Positions 1 through 5,729 are shown, numbered from the stretch's first letter. The stretch: DNA of 7,296 nucleotides from a bacterium 210820-DFI.6.37 (GCA_020558355.1 JAJCKG010000035.1:1-7296), one strand, 5' to 3'. A program made the numbers and translations. The notes: a model not told the origin generated them from the sequence alone.

Positions 1-55
1 CCTTCATCCCACCGATAAACTGAAATTTAATACTCAATGACAATTTTCTTGCACT
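1..55. repeat. Terminal direct repeat, copy 1 (circular overlap)
   Basis: These 55 bases are identical to bases 7242-7296. An exact overlap of this length at the two ends of a contig is what an assembler leaves when a circular molecule is written out linearly, so the true molecule is read as a 7,241-bp circle. The repeat holds the 3' end of the zinc-ribbon gene and is not thought to be a biological duplication. Confidence 0.9.
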
Positions 56-245
56 TCTCGCAGAGCCAAGCCTCCGCAGACGCTCCACCAAAAGGTCCAC
101 CGATTGACTTTTCATTGAGTTTGATTGACTTGCCCCCACCAATGTTGAGGGCCGCAATAACTCGTTCTTTTTCGCTCCAATAGACACCATCTCTGCATTG
201 AATACAACCAAGTTGCATTTCTTCACCACAATACGGACATTTCAT
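27..245 (-). CDS. Small zinc-ribbon protein (DUF6487-like)
   Basis: A 72-residue protein with CPYC at residues 3-6 and CEKC at residues 62-65, the two knuckles of a zinc ribbon, plus C14 and C17 between them. The opening MKCPYCGEEM, the RDGVYW block and the tail ending IVIEY resemble the small DUF6487-type zinc-ribbon proteins of Bacillota; that family call is from memory. No catalytic motif is visible and the function is unknown. The ATG at 245 is preferred over an in-frame GTG at 254 because AGGGG lies 8 bases upstream of the ATG, while the GTG overlaps that ribosome binding site. It is the last gene of the minus-strand cluster, 38 bases after the helix-turn-helix gene, so is probably co-transcribed with it. 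It could be passenger DNA rather than a plasmid maintenance gene. Confidence 0.8.
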   Translation of the reverse strand: MKCPYCGEEMQLGCIQCRDGVYWSEKERVIAALNIGGGKSIKLNEKSIGGPFGGASAEAWLCEKCKKIVIEY

Positions 246-283
246 TTTAATCACCCCTACAAATTCCCGATTTGTCGTTCTGT

Positions 284-766
284 TTAGTCCCCAAAGAACC
301 TACTAAACCAGCTACGCTTTTGAACCGGTTCTGTCTCACGCTCCGGCTGATCGGCTCCGGACTTGCCGGAAAGAAGCTGCTGATGCATTGTCCCAGCATG
401 GAGAGCCTGGGCCGCTGCCGCAGTCTGCTGTGCCGTCACCAACGCCGAGCTGACCTCCGCCAACCTTGCGTTCAGTTCCTCGATCTGCTTGTCCTTTACA
501 GCAAGTTGCTCGCTTTTCCGGTCTAATTCTCCCTGCAGCATAGCGATCAAAGTGGTTTCGCAAGTTTCGCAACTTGCTTTCGCCTGTTGCGAAACTTGCT
601 TTCGTTCAACACCTAAATAATGCTGATATATGGCGGTTTTTTGACTTTCGCTGATTGCGAAACTTCCTTTCGCATCTTTCGCAACATGGTTTCGCCTACA
701 CCATGCACGAACTGCCTGTTCCGACACGCCACATTCTATTGCAATTTCCGTTATTACACCCGCCAA
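284..766 (-). CDS. Helix-turn-helix / coiled-coil plasmid protein (KfrA/DUF536-like architecture)
   Basis: A 160-residue protein. Residues 3-26 (ITEIAIECGVSEQAVRAWCR) form a clear MerR/excisionase-like helix-turn-helix; residues 78-125 are rich in heptad-like Leu, Ala, Glu and Gln and should form a coiled coil; the C-terminus is a basic-aromatic tail (KRSWFSRFFGD). This layout (N-terminal DNA-binding, coiled coil, aromatic tail) is typical of accessory proteins for plasmid replication or partition, such as DUF536 or KfrA-type proteins; assignment to either is inference. The start is TTG at 766: an in-frame stop lies just upstream, the helix-turn-helix begins at once, and GGTGAT sits 5 bases before the TTG. 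It begins 33 bases after the toxin stop codon and is followed by the zinc-ribbon gene. Codons 24-70 contain ten phased TTTCGC-type repeats, described separately, which may be its own binding sites. Confidence 0.75.
   Translation of the reverse strand: MAGVITEIAIECGVSEQAVRAWCRRNHVAKDAKGSFAISESQKTAIYQHYLGVERKQVSQQAKASCETCETTLIAMLQGELDRKSEQLAVKDKQIEELNARLAEVSSALVTAQQTAAAAQALHAGTMHQQLLSGKSGADQPERETEPVQKRSWFSRFFGD
556..695. repeat. Iteron-like TTTCGC/GCGAAA repeat clusters inside a coding region
   Basis: The hexamer TTTCGC, or its complement GCGAAA, starts at 556, 565, 578, 589 (complement), 646, 657 (complement), 668, 677 and 690, with a one-base variant TTTCGT at 600. The sites form two clusters, 556-605 and 646-695. 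Steps are 9, 13, 11, 11 and 11, 11, 9, 13 bases, so each cluster spans 44 bases from first to last site start. Segments 578-604 and 646-672 are direct repeats (23 of 27 identical), and 565-584 and 677-696 match at 18 of 20. Steps near 11 bases put most sites on the same face of the helix. The order of sub-blocks is swapped between clusters. Such phased arrays are typical of iterons, partition sites or auto-operators; which applies here is unknown. Confidence 0.7.
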
Positions 767-799
767 ATATCATCACCACTCTTTCATCCGGAGTTAATC

Positions 800-1078
800 T
801 CAAAACAAATCGCTATGAGATCCCGTCCTTATCAATTTCAAAATCAAAGTCTGCCGAACAACTTTATAGACCAACAGCCAGTCCGGCTCGATGTGACATT
901 CTCTCATGTCCTTATAATTTCTGGAATTAGTGAGAGCATGATCTCGATACGCCTCCGGCAACGGCTGCTCGTTACACAACAGCGTGATCACTTCCTCCAA
1001 CTTCTTCGGATCGCAGCCTCTCTTGATCGCAAGCTTGTAATCTCGTTTGAACTGCCCCGAAAACTCCGGCTTAAGCAT
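800..1078 (-). CDS. yafQ: YafQ-family RelE-type mRNA interferase toxin
   Basis: A 92-residue protein with the YafQ/RelE-fold pattern. The diagnostic part is RECHIEPDWLLVYKV (residues 59-73) followed by RTGSHSDLF at the end. Residues H47, H62, D66, H88 and F92 line up with the catalytic His/Asp/Phe set described for E. coli YafQ (H50, H63, D67, H87, F91), so the toxin looks active. The family cleaves mRNA in the ribosomal A site and is neutralised by a DinJ/RelB antitoxin. The ATG overlaps the last 8 bases of the antitoxin gene and has GGAGG 6 bases upstream, so the pair is probably translationally coupled. In a plasmid this pair would favour retention by killing or arresting cured cells. Confidence 0.92.
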   Translation of the reverse strand: MLKPEFSGQFKRDYKLAIKRGCDPKKLEEVITLLCNEQPLPEAYRDHALTNSRNYKDMRECHIEPDWLLVYKVVRQTLILKLIRTGSHSDLF

Positions 1079-1337
1079 TCAGCGCCTCCATCAGATCTGC
1101 AACGCTATCAAACGGACCATACATATCCTCTCCCTTTTCTGCCGCCTCCATCGCCGCATAGGTAACAGCATTCGGCTCGTCAACCTTGACTTCAAAGGGA
1201 AGTCCATGACACCTAAGTGCCTGTCGATAAAAAATACCCGTTGCCGTACTCAAATCCATTCCGAGGGACTTAAAGAGAGCTGCCGCCTGTGCTTTCAGCT
1301 CCGGCTCCATTCTTATCGTCATATTTCCTTTAGCCAT
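1071..1337 (-). CDS. dinJ: RelB/DinJ-family antitoxin
   Basis: An 88-residue antitoxin. The N-terminal half (NMTIRMEPELKAQAAALF, then a GMDLSTATGIFYRQAL helix pair) is the ribbon-helix-helix DNA-binding domain of the RelB/DinJ family, and the acidic C-terminal half (about residues 52-88) is the expected toxin-binding tail. The ATG at 1337 is chosen over longer in-frame starts because AAAGGAG lies 7 bases upstream and the conserved domain begins right after it; a start at 1412 would fall in the promoter/operator. It is the first gene of the cluster and overlaps the toxin gene by 8 bases. Family members repress their own promoter alone or with the toxin, which fits the inverted repeat at 1398-1420. 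Confidence 0.92.
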   Translation of the reverse strand: MAKGNMTIRMEPELKAQAAALFKSLGMDLSTATGIFYRQALRCHGLPFEVKVDEPNAVTYAAMEAAEKGEDMYGPFDSVADLMEALNA

Positions 1338-1377
1338 AATAGCACTCCTTTCCTCGTCATTTTTAGCTTGCACTAAT

Positions 1378-1406
1378 ATTATATTCAATATTCGTGACAT
1401 TTGCAA
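1378..1406 (-). promoter_or_regulatory. Promoter of the antitoxin-toxin cluster
   Basis: On the minus strand TTGCAA (1406-1401) and TATAAT (1383-1378) are separated by exactly 17 bases, a near-consensus housekeeping promoter. The predicted start of transcription is near 1371, about 34 bases before the antitoxin ATG. The next three genes downstream show no equally good promoter, so this one probably drives the cluster down to base 27. Confidence 0.7.
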
Positions 1407-1420
1407 GTGCATTGCAAATG
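1398..1420. promoter_or_regulatory. Operator-like inverted repeat over the antitoxin promoter
   Basis: CATTTGCAA (1398-1406) and TTGCAAATG (1412-1420) form a perfect 9-bp inverted repeat with a 5-base spacer. The left arm contains the -35 hexamer, so a bound protein would block RNA polymerase. A third TTGCAA lies at 1426-1431. The ribbon-helix-helix antitoxin, or the antitoxin-toxin complex, is the obvious candidate ligand; this is inferred from position and family behaviour. Confidence 0.6.
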
Positions 1421-1556
1421 TTTTTTTGCAACTTTTCTATGAACAGTGCTTTCTATATGCTAACACCGCAGCGTGTACATTTAGGGGGTGAAAAAGCCTT
1501 ATTTCGCGCGGTTTTCAAGCCTCGTTTTCGGTGGGGTAATATAAAAACCCTTATCT
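1421..1556. other. Intergenic segment downstream of tet(W)
   Basis: No gene is seen here. In the tet(W) sense direction the segment holds only a weak, interrupted hairpin around AGGCTT and AAGGC (about 1496-1523) followed by TTTTT (1492-1496), which could act as a poor terminator. There are no transposon inverted repeats or target duplications that can be recognised, so the left edge of the imported tet(W) module is not marked. Confidence 0.4.
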
Positions 1557-3476
1557 TTACATTACCTTCTGAAACATATGGCGCACCTTGTCCAGGCGGC
1601 TGTTTGGACGGCGGGGCTGGATGACCGGCTGACCGACAGCGGCCTGATATCCTTTCAGCTCTGTAAGGCATACGCTCCGCCCGTTGGTGTAAAAGGCCAG
1701 ATCAGTACGGTATGCCTGTATACAGCGGGCGGGAATCTCGCCAGTAAAGACAACTTCATCCTTTTTTACCTGGGCCGTTTCGATGGTGGCACAGTATTTC
1801 GGTGCATCATGATAAGCCCTGGAAAGGTATTCCTGGGGCGCATAGAGGATGAAGGAGAGATAAGGTTCCAGCAGCTGCGTCCCCGATTCCTTCAATGCCT
1901 GTTCCAATACAATCGGGGCCAATGAGCGGAAGTCCGCCGGCGTGCTGACCGGACTGTAATAAAGCCCGTATTCAAAGCAAATCTTACAGTCCGTTACGTT
2001 CCAGCCGAACAAGCCCTGCTCCAGCCCGTAACGGATACCATCCCTGACAGCGTTTTGAAAACTCTGGTTCAAGTATCCCAGCGAAACCCGGCTCTCGTAT
2101 TGTACACCGGAGCCAAGCGAGAGTGGTGTAACAGACAGTCCTATGGATGCCCAAAACGGGTTGGGCGGCACCTCGATATGGATGGTGTGGCTGGCTGCTT
2201 TGAGCGGCCGCTCCATATAAATGACGGAGGGTTCCTTTACCACTGTTTCAAGCTTGTATTTTTCCGACAGCAAAGCGGAAACAACCTCCAACTGCACCCG
2301 GCCCAAAAAAGAAAGAATGATCTCATGGGTGATGGAATCCACTTCGCAACGCAAAAGCGGGTCAGTATCCGCAAGTTGCGTAAGAGCGTCCAGCAGCCGT
2401 TCTCTTTGCGCTGCCGTTTTCGGCGCAATCGTCGTCCGCAGCATGGGGAGGGGGTCCTCGCGCCACCTTTTACGAGGGAGCCGGGTTTGGTCCCCTAATA
2501 CATCGTTTAACCTCACGCTGTCGCTGGGAAGGATAACAATTTCACCCTGATAAGCGGTGTCTGTCCGAACAATTTCCCCTTTGGATGGAATACGCATCTC
2601 TGTGATTTTCAGCTTTTCTCTCCCGGCCAGGGCCACCGTATCCCGCAGGCGCAGCGTTCCGCTGTATAACCGTAGATAGACACGCCGCTGGCCGCAATCG
2701 GTGTACTCAACCTTGAAAACGCTGCCGCATAGGGCGGCGCCCCCCTGTTCCCCAATCGGTTGGAACAGCCCTGTCACCGCATCCATCAACGGTTGAATGC
2801 CAAGGCCATTTTTGGCGCTGCCATGATAGACTGGGAACAGGGAGGCGTCTTGAACCCGCTGCTGTTCCTCCCGCGCAAGTTTTTCCCGGCTGATTGGTTC
2901 TCCTGCGATATACTTTTCCAATAATTCATCGTTATTTTCGATGACCGCATCCCATGCTTCTATGTCGGTATTTTCCTCCAGGACTATTTCCGGGGACAGC
3001 GACACCGTCTGCTTGATGATAATATCGGCGGAGAGCTTATCCCGAACAGACTGAACCACGCTCTGCAAATCAACGCCAGCCTGGTCGATCTTGTTGATAA
3101 AGATAACGGTGGGAATGTTCATTTTCCGCAGGGCATGGAACAGAATACGGGTCTGGGCCTGCACGCCATCTTTAGCGGAGATCACCAAGATGGCCCCATC
3201 TAAAACAGCCAAAGAGCGGTACACCTCCGCCAAAAAATCCATGTGGCCGGGCGTATCCACAATGTTAACTTTACATCTGTGCCACTGGAAGGAAGTGACT
3301 GCCGCTTGAATGGTAATCCCACGCTGCCGCTCCAAAAACATGGTGTCCGTCCTCGTTGTCCCTTTTTCGACGCTCCCCGGTTCTGAAATGGCTCCGCTGG
3401 CATATAGCAGGCTCTCCGTCAAGGTCGTCTTTCCAGCGTCTACATGGGCAAGAATTCCAATATTGATTATTTTCAT
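1557..3476 (-). CDS. tet(W): Tetracycline resistance ribosomal protection protein Tet(W)
   Basis: A full-length 639-residue EF-G-like GTPase that releases tetracycline from the ribosomal A site in a GTP-dependent way and acts in the cytoplasm. The G-domain motifs are intact: AHVDAGKTT (10-18), RGIT (53-56), DTPGH (74-78) and NKID (128-131). The domain IV loop [11 protein letters not shown] near residues 505-515, which reaches the drug site in Tet(M)/Tet(O), is present, as is the C-terminal [15 protein letters not shown]. The sequence follows Tet(W) rather than Tet(O) or Tet(M) from end to end as far as I can recall, with scattered substitutions; small mosaic segments cannot be excluded by eye. 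The ATG at 3476 has GGGAGG 8 bases upstream. It has its own promoter and attenuator-type leader (3477-3798). It lies between rep and the toxin-antitoxin cluster, in the same direction as both. Confidence 0.97.
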   Translation of the reverse strand: MKIINIGILAHVDAGKTTLTESLLYASGAISEPGSVEKGTTRTDTMFLERQRGITIQAAVTSFQWHRCKVNIVDTPGHMDFLAEVYRSLAVLDGAILVISAKDGVQAQTRILFHALRKMNIPTVIFINKIDQAGVDLQSVVQSVRDKLSADIIIKQTVSLSPEIVLEENTDIEAWDAVIENNDELLEKYIAGEPISREKLAREEQQRVQDASLFPVYHGSAKNGLGIQPLMDAVTGLFQPIGEQGGAALCGSVFKVEYTDCGQRRVYLRLYSGTLRLRDTVALAGREKLKITEMRIPSKGEIVRTDTAYQGEIVILPSDSVRLNDVLGDQTRLPRKRWREDPLPMLRTTIAPKTAAQRERLLDALTQLADTDPLLRCEVDSITHEIILSFLGRVQLEVVSALLSEKYKLETVVKEPSVIYMERPLKAASHTIHIEVPPNPFWASIGLSVTPLSLGSGVQYESRVSLGYLNQSFQNAVRDGIRYGLEQGLFGWNVTDCKICFEYGLYYSPVSTPADFRSLAPIVLEQALKESGTQLLEPYLSFILYAPQEYLSRAYHDAPKYCATIETAQVKKDEVVFTGEIPARCIQAYRTDLAFYTNGRSVCLTELKGYQAAVGQPVIQPRRPNSRLDKVRHMFQKVM

Positions 3477-3513
3477 GTGATTGTCCTCCCTTTACAGCCC
3501 CAAAGGGCATAAA

Positions 3514-3550
3514 AATCCCCAGCAGTAAAATACTTTTACCACTGGGGATT
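3514..3550 (-). terminator. Attenuator hairpin in the tet(W) leader
   Basis: In the transcript, AATCCCCAG (3550-3542) pairs with CTGGGGATT (3522-3514), and GTAAAA pairs with TTTTAC inside it, giving 9 + 6 bp split by a small internal loop and capped by three bases. The descending arm runs into ATTTTTATG, a short U-rich tract. The position, about 40 bases before the gene and overlapping the end of a leader ORF, matches the transcription attenuator known in front of tet(M) of Tn916. A second small stem (GCCC/GGGC, 3496-3509) follows. Confidence 0.7.
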
Positions 3551-3580
3551 ATAAGTTGCGGACATACACATATACAGCAT
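3536..3580 (-). CDS. tet(W) leader peptide (14 codons)
   Basis: ATG at 3580 opens a short frame, MLYMCMSATYNPQW, ending with TAA at 3536-3538. Its last codons (AAT CCC CAG TGG TAA) form the 5' arm of the attenuator hairpin, so a ribosome finishing or stalling on the peptide would prevent the hairpin from forming. tet(M) of Tn916 has a leader ORF in the same place that also begins with Met-Leu-Cys/Tyr. The ribosome binding site is weak (AGGTG only a few bases upstream). A regulatory role is inferred from the layout. Confidence 0.55.
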   Translation of the reverse strand: MLYMCMSATYNPQW

Positions 3581-3627
3581 ACACCTGTTTGTGATTGCTG
3601 TTTTTGGGGATATGTCAAAATTGATAA

Positions 3628-3737
3628 GGCAAAAGTATTCTTAAATTGGGTACAAAAAACTAAGCCCCTACAAAAGGAGCTATCATAATCCTTTGTTCCC
3701 ACTATTTGATTATAGTTTTATTTAAGAATACCTTGCC
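3628..3737 (-). repeat. Long-range inverted repeat in the tet(W) leader RNA
   Basis: Bases 3720-3737 and 3628-3646 are complementary over about 18 positions, apart from one extra base and one neighbouring mismatch; the core TATTCTTAAAT/ATTTAAGAATA is perfect. In the transcript the upstream arm is the coding part of the 7-codon leader ORF, and the pair encloses the terminator at 3654-3680. A ribosome translating the short ORF would cover the upstream arm and change which structure forms downstream. This resembles the arrangement upstream of tet(M) in Tn916. Confidence 0.6.
3654..3680 (-). terminator. First intrinsic terminator in the tet(W) leader
   Basis: In the transcript GCTCC (3680-3676), a 7-base loop and GGGGC (3668-3664) form a short stem with one G-U pair, followed by TTAGTTTTTT (3663-3654). 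Short stem plus U-run fits an intrinsic terminator about 100 bases after the predicted transcription start, so many transcripts may end before tet(W). It sits wholly inside the long-range inverted repeat. Confidence 0.55.
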
Positions 3738-3741
3738 GCAT
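3718..3741 (-). CDS. Seven-codon leader ORF upstream of tet(W)
   Basis: ATG at 3741 begins MRQGILK, stopped by TAA at 3718-3720. An excellent ribosome binding site, AAAAGGAG (3757-3750), lies 8 bases upstream. I recall the same seven-codon frame in the Tn916 tet(M) leader. The codons coincide with the 5' arm of the long inverted repeat, so the act of translation, rather than the peptide itself, may be the regulatory signal. Confidence 0.55.
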   Translation of the reverse strand: MRQGILK

Positions 3742-3769
3742 ATTTTTTACTCCTTTTCTGGATTAAATC

Positions 3770-3798
3770 ATTGTATCACATCAGTTTTAGGAAAGCAA
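3770..3798 (-). promoter_or_regulatory. tet(W) promoter (extended -10)
   Basis: On the minus strand TTGCTT (3798-3793) and TACAAT (3775-3770) are 17 bases apart, and TG precedes the -10 by one base (TGATACAAT), an extended -10. Transcription should begin near 3763, leaving a leader of about 287 bases before the tet(W) ATG. A 7-bp inverted repeat (TTTTAGG 3785-3791, CCTAAAA 3802-3808) overlaps the upstream part. The sequence around it closely resembles the tet(M) promoter of Tn916 as I remember it. Confidence 0.7.
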
Positions 3799-3831
3799 GT
3801 ACCTAAAAGAAATTTTTCTTCCCCTTACCCG

Positions 3832-3863
3832 CCCCGAAAACGCCTTGTAGGGCGTTTCTGGGG
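3832..3863 (-). terminator. Hairpin just after the rep stop codon
   Basis: Bases 3832-3844 and 3851-3863 form a 13-bp stem with two adjacent mismatches (outer CCCC/GGGG, inner ACGCC/GGCG) and a 6-base loop, beginning 4 bases after the rep stop codon. It is placed as a transcript end for rep. There is no strong U-run directly after it, so it may be an inefficient or processing-type 3' structure, and rep transcripts may continue into the tet(W) leader. Confidence 0.45.
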
Positions 3864-3866
3864 CGT

Positions 3867-5318
3867 TTACAGCCCTTTCTTAAATTCCTCCACCAACAGA
3901 TCGCTCAAAGCCTGTGATGGGCGTATTTTGACCGTTATATGCCCCTCCGGTACGGTGTCCCACCATTTGCGGATCGTTTTCGGATCAAGTCCGGTGTCCC
4001 TATGACAATCGGCCTTGCGTCCCTCTGGATGCTCCTGCCGCCACGCATAGACTTGCGCTTTCTTTTCTTCTGCCCCTTTTCTTCTCCATGTGCCGCCAGG
4101 ATAATCCACTTCCTGCACCGCCCTTGCTCTTTTCAAATGCTCTTTCTGTGATCTACCATTCCTCTTGTTGCGCTCGATGCGAACATCGGTCAGAGCTTCA
4201 ATATCGGAAATCGTGAAATTGTAATACTCCTTGTCGTAGGCTTCCAGCGCACTCCGTATATCTTCCTCGGTCAATGCGTTCTCATGCTTCACCATCTGCA
4301 GATCATCAAAAGCCTCTTTCATATCCTGCCGGAGCTGCTGCTTCGACACACCGCATTTGTAAGCATAGATAGCAAGGCACATCAAAAAGAAATACCGATG
4401 CCCGCCCTTTATCTCTCCGATCTGCCGCAGCCACCAATGGTAGAGCGCATACGGATCATCACCATGCACCTTTCCGGCAATATCCCACTTCTTGCGTCCT
4501 TTCTCGCCTCTCACAACAACACGCTCATACCACTCCGGATATGCCTCCCTCGCCTCAGCTCGTGTCATTTTGGATGGGCTGAAAGGCTTATTGACATCCA
4601 CCCTGTTTTCTGGCTTTGCGTAGGCGTTCAGATAATCCAGCGTTACCCGTTCTCCGGTACGGAAAGCGACCAGCTCCGTCCCATGCTTGTCATTGATGCT
4701 GCCCACCATGCGGAAGCTCTGATTGATGGATTGATACTGGATCGCCTTGACCTGCGAAGTGCTGCCATACTCCCATAGCCGGAAAGTGAGGTCATATTTC
4801 AGACTTTTAAGCTGAATTTTTATATTCGGGTATAGGTCAATCGGCTGCTGGAAAACATAGTAGATATGCAGCCCTGTCCCCGACAGAACAAGGAAAGTCG
4901 GCATCGGCAACCGGCGCACTCGCTCCGGATCGCCGCCAAAGCGCAGAAAGAGGTTGCGCAGCTCGGCAAGACCTACGCCATCCAGATCGAAGATCAGAGC
5001 ATACATCCGCTGGGCGTTCTCCAGCCTGTTCTCCTTTCTGCGATATGCAAGACCGCTGCACAAAGTAAGGCTGTTCCCCTCGACAAACTCCATGTAATCC
5101 TGTTCCCATGTGTCGTTATACATCTTCCTGCGCCGGAGCTTCTTATCCTCGCTCTGTTCGTCCCGATACAGATACACAGCGTTCGGATGGGAAAAATCCG
5201 TGTGCCGTTCTCCGGAGTTCTCATTGTCCGGAAACAGCTCTTTATAAAACTCATAGCCTCCGACCTCCGGATATTGTGCGCTCAAATACTCGTAGCAGCC
5301 TCGATAATTCTCGGTCAT
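3867..5318 (-). CDS. Plasmid replication protein with archaeo-eukaryotic primase core
   Basis: A 483-residue protein with the three signature motifs of the archaeo-eukaryotic primase/primase-polymerase superfamily: LIFDLDG with acidic residues D111 and D113; SGTGLHIYYVF with H151; and FRMVGSINDKHG (202-213) with R203 and K211. Residues about 421-457 (YAWRQEHPEGRKADCHRDTG, then LDPKTIRKWW) form a C-terminal helix-turn-helix. Proteins of this type serve as replication initiators or primases on small plasmids and integrative elements; I infer that it is the Rep here because nothing else in the circle resembles an initiator. No helicase (Walker A) motif is visible, so host helicase must be used. 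The ATG at 5318 has GAGGTGG 4 bases upstream, a rather short spacing, overlapping the stop codon of a possible small upstream frame. The motifs are intact, with no sign of truncation. Confidence 0.85.
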   Translation of the reverse strand: MTENYRGCYEYLSAQYPEVGGYEFYKELFPDNENSGERHTDFSHPNAVYLYRDEQSEDKKLRRRKMYNDTWEQDYMEFVEGNSLTLCSGLAYRRKENRLENAQRMYALIFDLDGVGLAELRNLFLRFGGDPERVRRLPMPTFLVLSGTGLHIYYVFQQPIDLYPNIKIQLKSLKYDLTFRLWEYGSTSQVKAIQYQSINQSFRMVGSINDKHGTELVAFRTGERVTLDYLNAYAKPENRVDVNKPFSPSKMTRAEAREAYPEWYERVVVRGEKGRKKWDIAGKVHGDDPYALYHWWLRQIGEIKGGHRYFFLMCLAIYAYKCGVSKQQLRQDMKEAFDDLQMVKHENALTEEDIRSALEAYDKEYYNFTISDIEALTDVRIERNKRNGRSQKEHLKRARAVQEVDYPGGTWRRKGAEEKKAQVYAWRQEHPEGRKADCHRDTGLDPKTIRKWWDTVPEGHITVKIRPSQALSDLLVEEFKKGL

Positions 5319-5319
5319 A

Positions 5320-5550
5320 TTACCACCTCACAAAAGAAAAAGTACCAAAAAGAAAATCCGCTGCGGCGGGGATCGCCTGCGGGCGGGAAGGGGGAAAAGG
5401 GGGAGCAAAAGAGCGGCGGCTACGCCGCCTTAAAGAGAAAGTCACCTCCCCCTTTTCCCCCTCGCTGCGGGGCATTGAAAGTGCCGCCACTATGGAAAAC
5501 CCGATGGGTTTACCACAGTGGCTTGGAAAACCTCTAACGAGGTTTACCAC
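5320..5550 (-). CDS. Possible small ORF coupled to rep (doubtful)
   Basis: An open frame of 76 codons starts at GTG 5550 (GGAGGGG about 10 bases upstream) or of 51 codons from an internal ATG near 5475. It ends in TAA at 5320-5322, one base before the rep ATG, with its last codons (AGG TGG) forming the rep ribosome binding site. That placement would allow translational coupling. The composition is low-complexity (Pro, Arg, Ser, Phe) and the frame runs through two hairpins and a 17-bp inverted repeat, so the DNA may be conserved for structure rather than for a protein. I recognise no domain. It may be a leader ORF or spurious. Confidence 0.25.
   Translation of the reverse strand: MVNLVRGFPSHCGKPIGFSIVAALSMPRSEGEKGEVTFSLRRRSRRSFAPPFPPSRPQAIPAAADFLFGTFSFVRW
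5389..5462. repeat. 17-bp perfect inverted repeat with nested hairpin in the rep leader
   Basis: The purine-rich arm at 5389-5405 (AGGGGGAAAAGGGGGAG) is exactly complementary to the pyrimidine-rich arm at 5446-5462. Between them GGCGGC-TAC-GCCGCC makes a 6-bp inner hairpin. The structure begins about 70 bases upstream of the rep start. It is very stable and may be a replication-control element, a single-strand origin or part of oriV. Confidence 0.6.
5487..5549. repeat. Two tandem related hairpins in the rep leader
   Basis: Hairpin 1 (5487-5521) has arms CCACT, TGG, AAACCC pairing with GGGTTT, CCA, AGTGG, broken by single-base mismatches, with a 3-base loop. Hairpin 2 (5524-5549) is TGG, AAACCT pairing with AGGTTT, CCA with a 6-base loop. 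The two share the pattern TGGaAAACCY...RGGTTTaCCA, so they are diverged copies in which compensating changes (CCC/GGG against CCT/AGG) keep the stem paired. Preservation of pairing despite base changes argues for a function as RNA or single-stranded DNA. Confidence 0.6.
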
Positions 5551-5684
5551 ACTTCCAACACCCCTCCGCTCACCCCCCTTTTCCCCTCCGACTTTCTCCC
5601 TTTCAGAGAGAAAAAATATAGGTTGGGAGTACCCTTACAGGGGGCTTAGATTATCAATACAGCAATTCCCTATTTTCAGTTGTT

Positions 5685-5713
5685 ATTATAGCCTGTCCGA
5701 AAGAGATTTTCAA
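5685..5713 (-). promoter_or_regulatory. Probable rep promoter
   Basis: On the minus strand TTGAAA (5713-5708) and TATAAT (5690-5685) are 17 bases apart, a near-consensus promoter. It lies just after the mob stop codon and points at rep, with a predicted start near 5678 and therefore a leader of about 360 bases that contains the structured repeats at 5389-5549. The -35 lies in the loop, and the spacer next to the -10 is one arm, of an inverted repeat, which suggests regulation. Confidence 0.65.
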
Positions 5714-5729
5714 GCCCTCCGGACAGGCT
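5690..5729. repeat. 10-bp inverted repeat embracing the rep promoter -35
   Basis: AGCCTGTCCG (5690-5699) and CGGACAGGCT (5720-5729) are perfectly complementary with a 20-base spacer holding the -35 hexamer. One arm abuts the -10. It begins 4 bases after the mob stop. It could be an operator for the Rep or another plasmid protein. It could also be a mob 3' hairpin, but it lacks a U-run in the mob direction; the T-rich flank (TTCTTTT) lies on the plus-strand side, where no gene would use it. Confidence 0.55.

Noticed and set aside
556..695. A CRISPR array
   Set aside because: Repeat units are only 6-27 bases, occur on both strands, lack uniform spacers and sit inside a coding frame; no cas genes are present.
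1338..1556. Insertion sequence or transposon ends bordering tet(W)
   Set aside because: No transposase, no matching terminal inverted repeats between this segment and 3740-3866, and no target duplication could be found by eye.
1557..3476. A mosaic tet(W/32/O)-type gene
   Set aside because: Both the N-terminal and C-terminal parts read as Tet(W), with no visible switch to Tet(O)-like sequence. A sliding-window comparison would settle small segments.
3613..3618. A perfect TTGACA on the minus strand upstream of the 14-codon leader ORF
   Set aside because: No acceptable -10 lies 16-18 bases downstream; the nearest TATGCT is about 31 bases away. The promoter at 3770-3798 is much better.
3271..3702. 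A 143-codon minus-strand frame through the tet(W) leader and the 5' end of tet(W)
   Set aside because: It overlaps the intact tet(W) frame and its translation of the leader has no sign of a domain; the leader is explained by regulatory structure.
3709..3714. A perfect TATAAT on the minus strand after the seven-codon ORF
   Set aside because: The bases 16-18 upstream do not resemble a -35 and there is no extended -10 TG; it lies inside the leader of the stronger upstream promoter.
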